From Deltaproteobacteria bacterium (GTDB lineage Bacteria; Myxococcota; UBA727; JABDBI01), in contig JAESQZ010000089.1 in NCBI GenBank assembly GCA_016764955.1, positions 1-8,304 on the forward strand: 8,304 nucleotides of DNA. The letters run 5' to 3'. Each line of letters opens with the position of its first letter. Position 1 is the stretch's first letter. The notes under the pieces were generated by a model. It ran no database searches and had not been told where the DNA came from. It saw only the letters and a list, made by a program, of their open reading frames with translations. A program made the translations under genes and the position numbers. Shown piece by piece: positions 1 to 4,612 of the stretch.

Positions 1-133
1 CTCCTATGTCCAGGCTGCCAACTCTTTAGACACCTGCGGTGCCTTGGGTGCCAAAGCCCGCAGGGCGATCAGTGGGGTAGCCTGGGTTGCAGCGAGCCCT
101 AGCTCGCAAGGCCCAGGTTAAAATGGGCCACCC
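1..133 (-). repeat. Long GC-rich hairpin repeat, copy A (inverted)
   Basis: Read on the minus strand, this stretch matches 909-1041 over 133 ungapped positions with one difference (T at 49 opposite G at 993, where C would be expected). It contains the stem GCGAGC/GCTCGC enclosed by CCTGGG/CCCAGG, and a GCCC-TGC-GGGC hairpin. It is more GC-rich than the neighbouring genes. The repeat is cut by the window edge, so its outer end is unknown. It holds no convincing gene. It lies on the opposite side of the transposase gene from copies B and C, and in inverted orientation. Confidence 0.93.
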
Positions 134-157
134 CTCTACCCTCCACCCCCGTCAGGT

Positions 158-177
158 GAGCTCTGAAAGAGCGACAG
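158..177 (+). repeat. Left 20-bp inverted repeat with hairpin
   Basis: GAGCTCTGAAAGAGCGACAG, the mirror of 677-696 with one mismatch. Internal hairpin GCTCT-GAA-AGAGC at 160-172. It sits immediately beyond the transposase stop codon and may also end that transcript. Confidence 0.85.
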
Positions 178-179
178 CA

Positions 180-632
180 TTAAGTCCATAAATATTTTTC
201 ATCAAATGAAATTTTAGAAGCTCTGAAAAATTGGATGAGCTCTTCTTTAAATCCTGACTTCTGATGATGTTTTTGTTGTTCCTGAATGTATTTTTTAACA
301 CGAGGCACTTGTGATTCACTTACTGAAAATGCTCCATAACCTGTTTGCCAAGCAAAATAGTTGAGTGATTCCTTTTTGGTTTTAAGCCATTTGGAAGTAG
401 AGCTTTTTAGAACTTCAACCAATTTGGCAAGGGTGGTTGTTTTAGGAAGCGTCAATAAAATATGAATATGATCTTCCACGCCCCCAATTTCAAAAATTTC
501 AGAACCATTTCGCTTGGCAATGGCTGATATATATCGATAGAAATCTGGCCGAATATCAGCCTCAAGTAGTGGTAGGCGCAACTTCGTGCTGAATATTAAG
601 TGAATTTTTATCGAAGCTAGGGATTGAGACAT
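180..632 (-). CDS. tnpA: IS200/REP-associated type HUH (Y1) transposase
   Basis: A single-domain Y1 transposase of about 150 residues, the usual size for the IS200/IS605 TnpA fold, which cuts and joins single-stranded DNA at hairpin ends through a 5'-phosphotyrosine link. Counting from the chosen Met, the HUH metal site is H55-I-H57 in GGVEDHIHILL. The nucleophile is probably Y115 in VKKYIQEQQKHH, with the following glutamines as helper residues. The WQTGYGAFSVS segment before it is typical. No break is visible, so it may be active. The start at 632 is preferred because family members begin MPQSLA-like (here MSQSLASIKIHLIFST). An in-frame ATG at 656 adds 8 residues, and neither has a Shine-Dalgarno sequence. 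No TnpB partner is present. By eye it is more AT-rich than the flanking repeats. Confidence 0.92.
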   Translation of the reverse strand: MSQSLASIKIHLIFSTKLRLPLLEADIRPDFYRYISAIAKRNGSEIFEIGGVEDHIHILLTLPKTTTLAKLVEVLKSSTSKWLKTKKESLNYFAWQTGYGAFSVSESQVPRVKKYIQEQQKHHQKSGFKEELIQFFRASKISFDEKYLWT

Positions 633-676
633 GGTGTTAGATATATTTTTACACATTGAATTTTGGCTTGTGTGTT

Positions 677-696
677 CTGCCGCTCTTTCAGAGCTC
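677..696 (-). repeat. Right 20-bp inverted repeat with hairpin
   Basis: On the minus strand it reads GAGCTCTGAAAGAGCGGCAG, differing from the left copy only at the fourth base from its 3' end. The hairpin GCTCT-TTC-AGAGC is at 682-694. It lies upstream of the transposase start, so it may overlap that gene's promoter. Confidence 0.85.
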
Positions 697-720
697 TATG
701 GTGTGGGGGTGCAACCATTC

Positions 721-870
721 CTGGGCCTTGCGAGCCAAGGCTCGCTGCAACCCAGGCTACCACACTGATCGCCCTGCGGGCTTTTGGAACCGCCCAAGGC
801 ACCGTAGGTGTCTTAAGAGTTGGCAGCCTGGACATAGGAGGGCCGTAGGCACGACGCTGGTCCAGGTGAA
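721..870 (+). repeat. Long GC-rich hairpin repeat, copy B
   Basis: Direct repeat of 926-1071 with a 205-bp period. It differs by a few substitutions and one 4-bp length difference near 781-793. Stem GCGAGCC-AA-GGCTCGC at 730-745 is a perfect 7-bp hairpin inside CCTGGG/CCCAGG. The bases just upstream (about 699-720, TGGTGTGGG...CCATT) resemble the stretch before copy C, so the full unit is probably near 200 bp. It is the most divergent of the three copies. The whole 633-1096 stretch outside the transposase gene holds repeats and no gene I can support; open frames across it follow repeat sequence. Confidence 0.92.
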
Positions 871-908
871 TGAGGGCATTTCCCCGAAACGCGTCGGCAA
901 CGTGGTGT

Positions 909-1100
909 GGGTGGCCCATTTTAACCTGGGCCTTGCGAGCTAGGGCTCGCTGCAACCCAGGCTACCCCACTGATCGCCCTGCGGGCTTTGGCGCCCAAGG
1001 CACCGCAGGTGTCTAAAGAGTTGGCAGCCTGGACATAGGAGGGCCGTAGGCACGACGCTGGTCCAGGTGAAGGGGGCCGCACGCGATGGGTCCAGGTTAA
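909..1100 (+). repeat. Long GC-rich hairpin repeat, copy C
   Basis: Positions 909-1041 mirror copy A with one mismatch, and 926-1071 repeat copy B. TTAACCTGGGCC at 921-932 is mirrored by GGTCCAGGTTAA at 1089-1100 (11 of 12), so 921-1100 behaves like a 180-bp foldback unit with short terminal inverted repeats. The motif GGTCCAGGTKAAG occurs twice, at 1060-1072 and 1089-1101. Main stem GCGAGCT-AG-GGCTCGC (935-950) is closed by CCTGGG/CCCAGG (925-930/956-961). Its right end contains the lipocalin stop codon. Confidence 0.9.
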
Positions 1101-1651
1101 GAGCTGGCAATCTGCCTCTTAGAAACCACCAGGTGTGACAAGTCGAAATCCCAATTTTCTAGTTTGTTAATAATGTTGTCGTAGATTTTTGAATCCAAAA
1201 CAGGCATACGACTTAAGATCCATAAAAAATCTCGGTTTGGCTCGCTAATAACAGCCCACTTGTATTGGGGATCAATGTCGATGATCCAATAGTCTTCTTT
1301 TCCGATGCCAGACCATTTTAGCCAATCGGGTGCAAACTCAACTTTCATCTTTGCGTTGTTTGTTTTATCGACAATTTTAACTTCACCATGTGCTGAACGT
1401 TTGTGACCGTTTTCTTTGATGCAACGATTGGTAATATTAATTTTGCCATCTTTTTTGAGTGTGTACTCAGAAGTAATTTGAATACAGCTGCGTTCAAAAG
1501 AATGTGGGAGCCTGGCAACCTCATGCCAAAGACCCATGAATTTTTGGAGGTCGACTTTGGTTTGTGCCATGAGTGGTGAAGGCTTTTGTGCTGTGCTTGG
1601 GAAGTGCCAGAGTAGCAAGGTGAATAGAATTGAGATTTGGATTCTCGTCAT
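1097..1651 (-). CDS. blc: Blc-type bacterial lipocalin, secreted
   Basis: A 184-residue lipocalin, close to the length of E. coli Blc, which binds lysophospholipids or fatty acids in the outer membrane. The signature GLW motif (40-42) in FMGLWHEVARLP is followed by SEYTLKKDGKINITNRC and the strongly Blc-like stretch 121-148 (YWIIDID...LWILSR). Residues 1-21 form a signal peptide with a plausible cleavage after STA. No lipobox cysteine is visible, so unlike E. coli Blc it is probably a soluble periplasmic protein. C56 and C77 could form a disulfide. It follows folD by 54 nt on the same strand, and that AT-rich gap could hold its own promoter. No Shine-Dalgarno is visible. The TAA stop lies inside the end of repeat C, so the last residues may have been reshaped by the insertion. 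Symbol by family resemblance. Confidence 0.9.
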   Translation of the reverse strand: MTRIQISILFTLLLWHFPSTAQKPSPLMAQTKVDLQKFMGLWHEVARLPHSFERSCIQITSEYTLKKDGKINITNRCIKENGHKRSAHGEVKIVDKTNNAKMKVEFAPDWLKWSGIGKEDYWIIDIDPQYKWAVISEPNRDFLWILSRMPVLDSKIYDNIINKLENWDFDLSHLVVSKRQIASS

Positions 1652-1705
1652 TAATTAGTTATTAGTCGAAAATAGAAAAATTGGTCTCAGGCGTTTGTCG
1701 TATTT

Positions 1706-2560
1706 TTAGAGTCTAAATTGCCAGGCTTCGACAGTGTTCTCCATTAACATAGCCAATGTCATGGGGCCGACGCCACCAGGGACGGGGGTGATGGCTTTGA
1801 CTTTGTCAAGCAGGGCTTCGGTGTTTGCATCGCCGACGATTTTGCCATTGGGCAGTCGCGTGATGCCAATATCAATGATGACGCTGTTTTCTTTCACAAA
1901 ATCTGGCTGGATCAAGTGTGCTGAACCAGTAGCTGTAATGATAACGTCTGCTTCGCGAGTATATTTTTTTAAATCAATTGTTTTTTTATGACAAACTGTC
2001 ACAGTGGCTTCTAGATTGGTGAGCAGGTGAGCCATGGGTTTGCCTACAATGTTGCTGTGCCCAACAACAACAACGTTGGCTCCTGCTAAGCTAACGCCAG
2101 ATTTTTCGAGCAATATCAAACACCCTTTGGGGGTGCAGGGGATAAAACGGGGTTTGCCAATAGACAAAAGGCCTACGTTTTCAGGGTGAAAGCCATCGAT
2201 GTCTTTAAAAGGGTCCACGGCTTGCAAAATTTTTTCGAGAGAAATGTGGGCTGGTAGCGGCAGCTGAATTAAAATTCCATCGACGTTTTCATGATCGTTC
2301 ATAGAATTGATGAGCTCAAGTAGTTTTGACTCTGAAATATCGGATTTTAGATCGTGATGAAAATTTTGAATGCCAATTTTATTGGCTTGCTTGATTTTAT
2401 GACGAACATAGATTTGAGAAGAAAGATCATCACCGATCAAAATTGTACAAAGTCCAGGAGGACGATTGCCCTCTTGAACCGAAGAGGCAATTGTAGATTT
2501 TAAGCGCTCAAGAATGGGCTCTGCGAGCGCGCGCCCATCGATGAGTTTATTGGAATGCAT
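1706..2560 (-). CDS. folD: Bifunctional methylenetetrahydrofolate dehydrogenase/cyclohydrolase
   Basis: FolD interconverts 5,10-methylene-, methenyl- and 10-formyl-tetrahydrofolate in the cytosol, supplying purine and fMet synthesis. At 284 residues it has the full family length. Visible marks are Y51 and catalytic K55 in YVRHKIKQ, QLPLP (99-103), DIDGFHPENVG (120-130), PCTPKG (141-146), the Rossmann dinucleotide motif GHSNIVGKPM (167-176), DIGI (230-233), GDAN (243-246) and PGGVGPMT (261-268). All catalytic segments are intact. The ATG at 2560 places LIDGRALA at the usual distance. No Shine-Dalgarno precedes it, but TTGACG and AT-rich TATATGTTAAAT lie just upstream and may belong to its promoter. 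It is divergent from hisC across 68 bp. The lipocalin gene follows. Confidence 0.97.
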   Translation of the reverse strand: MHSNKLIDGRALAEPILERLKSTIASSVQEGNRPPGLCTILIGDDLSSQIYVRHKIKQANKIGIQNFHHDLKSDISESKLLELINSMNDHENVDGILIQLPLPAHISLEKILQAVDPFKDIDGFHPENVGLLSIGKPRFIPCTPKGCLILLEKSGVSLAGANVVVVGHSNIVGKPMAHLLTNLEATVTVCHKKTIDLKKYTREADVIITATGSAHLIQPDFVKENSVIIDIGITRLPNGKIVGDANTEALLDKVKAITPVPGGVGPMTLAMLMENTVEAWQFRL

Positions 2561-2616
2561 ATCAATAATTTAACATATACGTCAAATAAGGGAAGGTTTC
2601 CGGCTTCTGTTTGGTC

Positions 2617-2622
2617 TATAAT
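2617..2622 (+). promoter_or_regulatory. Perfect -10 box (TATAAT) of hisC
   Basis: TATAAT ends 6 nt before the ATG at 2629, so a start at the usual distance from the -10 box would fall on the A of that ATG, giving a leaderless mRNA. No good -35 hexamer is seen at 16-18 bp spacing (AGGTTT/GGTTTC). The box would be inside the gene if a TTG at 2611 were used, which argues for the later start. Confidence 0.55.
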
Positions 2623-2628
2623 TACAGA

Positions 2629-3714
2629 ATGAGACCACTGGCAGCTAATTACATCCAGTCTTTAGATCCGTATATTCCAGGGAAGGCGATTCCTCATTTG
2701 ATTAAGCTTGCATCAAATGAAAACCCCTTTGGCCCTTCGCCCAAAGTGATTGCAGCGGCTCAAAAGGCAGTGTTGGGGGCAAATCGTTATCCAACCTTGC
2801 ACCGTGAAGCCCTCAAAGAAAAAATATGTGAGTTTCATGCGGAGCATCAACTACACCCAAGGCAGATTGCTTTGGGGAATGGCACCAGTGAGCTCATTAC
2901 TTTATTGACCCGAACCTTGATGACTAGCCAGGATGCGCTTTTAAATTTTTGGCCTTCATTTGTGATGTATCGATTAACAGCGCAAGCACATGGGTGCGCA
3001 GAGATTACAGTGCCGTTAAAAGCCGATCTTAGCTATGACGTAGAGGCTTTGAGTGAAGTCTTTCAAAAGCCAGGTGCCGACAGAATTAAACTTTTATTTT
3101 TAGCAAACCCCAACAATCCGACTGGCGTTTATTTAAACTCCAAAGATTTTGAAGCGTTGCTAAGGCAGATTCCAGAAGATGTGGTGGTGGTTTTGGATGA
3201 AGCTTATACAAACTTTGTTCGAGCAAAAGACTACCCGAATGGCTTAAGTTGGCTTCAAAGACGCCCTCGAATGGTGGTCATGAGAACTTTTTCTAAAGCC
3301 TATGGGATGGCGGGATTTAGAATCGGATACGCCGTGTGTGACCCTGAAATTACTGATTTGTATCATCGTGTGCGGGATCCCTTTAATGTGAACCATATAG
3401 CTCAAGAGTCCGCCATGGCTGCTTTAGAGGATCAGGCCTATTTGGCACAAAGCACTGAAAAAACGCTGCAAGAGCGCGCTCGTTTGGAGGCAAAGCTGAC
3501 AGAGCTTGGCTTTAGCTATACACCAAGCCAGTGCAATTTTGTTTTGGCCCATGTTGGGCAGGCAGAAAAATTATGCAAATATCTGTTTAATCAGGGAATT
3601 GTCGTGCGGCCTGTTGCTAACTATGGATTATCAAAGGACTTACGCATTACAGTGGGTACGCCAGAAGAAAATGATGCTCTATTTACAGCTTTGGAAAAGT
3701 TTGCCAGTATTTAA
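2629..3714 (+). CDS. hisC: Histidinol-phosphate (or aromatic) aminotransferase, PLP-dependent
   Basis: A 361-residue class I/II fold aminotransferase of the HisC family, which converts imidazole-acetol phosphate and glutamate to histidinol phosphate. Stand-alone members often also act on aromatic amino acids. Key features are LASNENPFGPSP near 28-39, GNGTSELI, NPNNPTG (160-166), the PLP-contacting LDEAY (189-193), the Schiff-base lysine K223 in TFSKAYGMAGFRIGY and the C-terminal substrate arginine region DLRITVG. The stretch between PGK and IKLASNEN is several residues shorter than I expect for this family. No other his gene is nearby, so histidine synthesis cannot be assumed. A TTG at 2611 would add six residues, but the ATG at 2629 gives the usual N-terminus and sits at the likely transcription start. 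The next gene starts 6 nt after the stop. Confidence 0.93.
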   Translation: MRPLAANYIQSLDPYIPGKAIPHLIKLASNENPFGPSPKVIAAAQKAVLGANRYPTLHREALKEKICEFHAEHQLHPRQIALGNGTSELITLLTRTLMTSQDALLNFWPSFVMYRLTAQAHGCAEITVPLKADLSYDVEALSEVFQKPGADRIKLLFLANPNNPTGVYLNSKDFEALLRQIPEDVVVVLDEAYTNFVRAKDYPNGLSWLQRRPRMVVMRTFSKAYGMAGFRIGYAVCDPEITDLYHRVRDPFNVNHIAQESAMAALEDQAYLAQSTEKTLQERARLEAKLTELGFSYTPSQCNFVLAHVGQAEKLCKYLFNQGIVVRPVANYGLSKDLRITVGTPEENDALFTALEKFASI

Positions 3715-3720
3715 ATCTTC

Positions 3721-4458
3721 ATGAAGATGAAGCATATTTCTTATAGTCTTTGGACAGCAGCTTTCCTGCTATTTTCTTCATGTGCTACAACCAAAATTCA
3801 TGATTCTGCTCAGCAGGCGCGTCCAAGTTTTGAAATGCATGAAATAGAAAGCATGGTTGATGTCGAAAAATGGATTGCACCAGGCGTTTTAGTGATTTTT
3901 GATCTAGACAATACGCTTTTTGAGTCTAAAGATACGATTGCCCATGCCAACTGGTTTCACGATATGCTCAAGAGGCACCCAGACGAGGAAAAGAAGATCT
4001 TACGTATGGCCTGGGATGCCATCAATGTAGCTGATTATGAACCTGTTGAAGAGATTACGCCTAATTTGATTCGTTCTTGGCAAGATAGAGGCATCGCCGT
4101 GATGGCATTGACTTCCAGAGATCTTGTGATTCAAGAGGCGACTTTAAGACAAGTTCGCCAGGTTGGCGTCGATTTTTCCAAGACCAGTCCTGCCCGAAAA
4201 AGAGAATCCAAATATTTGCATCAGGGAATTTTGTTTGCGAGTAGCAACTACCCCAAAGGCTATGCCCTTCAGAAGTATTTAGCAGAAAGCCATTTTCAGC
4301 CAACACGCATTATTTTGATCGATGATCTCAAGAAAAACTTGAAGAGTGTTGGTGAAGCTATGGGCGCAGTTGGCCTTTATTATCCGCTGGTCGATAATAA
4401 ACGCCATTTAGAATGGGACGAGGCCAATGCTGAGCAGCTTTGGTTAGAGGGTAACTAG
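3721..4458 (+). CDS. HAD-superfamily lipoprotein, DUF2608-like
   Basis: A 245-residue exported HAD-fold hydrolase. Residues 1-20 are a signal sequence ending LLFSSC, so C21 is the probable lipidated cysteine (the lipobox is slightly off consensus with F at -3). HAD motif I is DLDNTL (61-66) with nucleophile D61 and acid D63, motif II is T131 in ALTSRD, motif III lysine is K179 in YPKG and motif IV is IDD (200-202). All four are intact, so phosphatase or related activity is likely; the substrate is unknown. The layout (FDLDNTL...NWF, LTSR...LRQVGVDF, GILF...KG) matches DUF2608 as I know it from Legionella, Coxiella and Chlamydia. It is probably co-transcribed and translationally coupled with hisC. 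The second ATG at 3727 is an alternative start; neither has a clear Shine-Dalgarno. Confidence 0.85.
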   Translation: MKMKHISYSLWTAAFLLFSSCATTKIHDSAQQARPSFEMHEIESMVDVEKWIAPGVLVIFDLDNTLFESKDTIAHANWFHDMLKRHPDEEKKILRMAWDAINVADYEPVEEITPNLIRSWQDRGIAVMALTSRDLVIQEATLRQVRQVGVDFSKTSPARKRESKYLHQGILFASSNYPKGYALQKYLAESHFQPTRIILIDDLKKNLKSVGEAMGAVGLYYPLVDNKRHLEWDEANAEQLWLEGN

Positions 4459-4486
4459 TATCATGCCAGCCTTCGCTGGTATGACA
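4459..4486. repeat. Short palindrome, relative of TGTCAT...ATGACA elements
   Basis: TCATGCCAGC (4461-4470) pairs with GCTGGTATGA (4475-4484) around a CTTC loop, nine Watson-Crick pairs plus one G-T. It shares the TCATGCCAGC and GCTGG-ATGACAA ends with the element at 6663-6720 and looks like the same element with its middle deleted. It sits 1 nt after the HAD gene stop and 4 nt beyond the stop of the small feo gene on the other strand, so it may end both transcripts, though neither side has a good T-tract. Confidence 0.75.
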
Positions 4487-4489
4487 AAT

Positions 4490-4612
4490 TCAGCGCTTCG
4501 ATTTTATTTTCACCAACGGCACAGGCTTAGCTGCTGGCTTGATATATCTTCTCAGAATATCATAAGCTGCAAAGCCAACGATTAAGCCGCATAGTATTAA
4601 CTCAAAATCCAA
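4490..4612 (-). CDS. Small single-span membrane protein in the feo operon
   Basis: A 40-residue frame read from TTG (4612) to TGA (4490-4492), overlapping the last 11 nt of feoB. The protein is about MDFELILCGLIVGFAAYDIL followed by RRYIKPAAKPVPLVKIKSKR: one hydrophobic span (about 4-20) and a strongly basic tail, which predicts the C-terminus in the cytoplasm. GGGAGGG lies 3 nt before the TTG and is the best ribosome binding site on this strand. Position and topology match small FeoB-associated membrane proteins found after feoB in many bacteria, some of which carry a cysteine-rich tail. This one has only C8 and no cluster. It is not the winged-helix FeoC. A role helping FeoB assembly is inference. 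Confidence 0.6.
   Translation of the reverse strand: MDFELILCGLIVGFAAYDILRRYIKPAAKPVPLVKIKSKR

Larger units (their letters stand above)
158..696 (-). mobile_element. IS200-type element with inverted hairpin ends
   Basis: A 539-bp unit bounded by 20-bp inverted repeats (158-177 and 677-696, 19 of 20 matching), with one HUH transposase gene between them. The gene ends 2 nt from the left repeat and starts 44 nt from the right one. Each repeat carries a GCTCT/AGAGC hairpin, the kind of imperfect stem-loop that Y1 HUH enzymes bind as single-stranded DNA. Classical IS200 elements lack true terminal inverted repeats, so the mirrored ends look more like a REP-associated transposase locus. The exact cleavage points cannot be seen. 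The unit lies in an array of longer repeats on both sides. Confidence 0.65.

Noticed and set aside
617..955. Open frames on both strands across the repeat region (also 656-943 and 663-848)
   Set aside because: They are made of repeat sequence, overlap each other on both strands, start at or inside the transposase region and resemble no protein family; the repeats explain them.
1..1100. CRISPR array
   Set aside because: Repeats are few, long (over 130 bp), in mixed orientation and without regular spacers or cas genes.
2611..2628. TTG start of hisC adding six residues
   Set aside because: The extension contains the TATAAT box and is not typical of the family N-terminus.
4061..4306. Minus-strand frame of 81 codons
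   Set aside because: It lies wholly inside the HAD lipoprotein gene, whose catalytic motifs fix the real frame.
4459..4486. Classical intrinsic terminator between the convergent genes
   Set aside because: The stem is good but neither side has a T-tract, and the sequence matches the dispersed palindrome family; a terminator role remains only possible.
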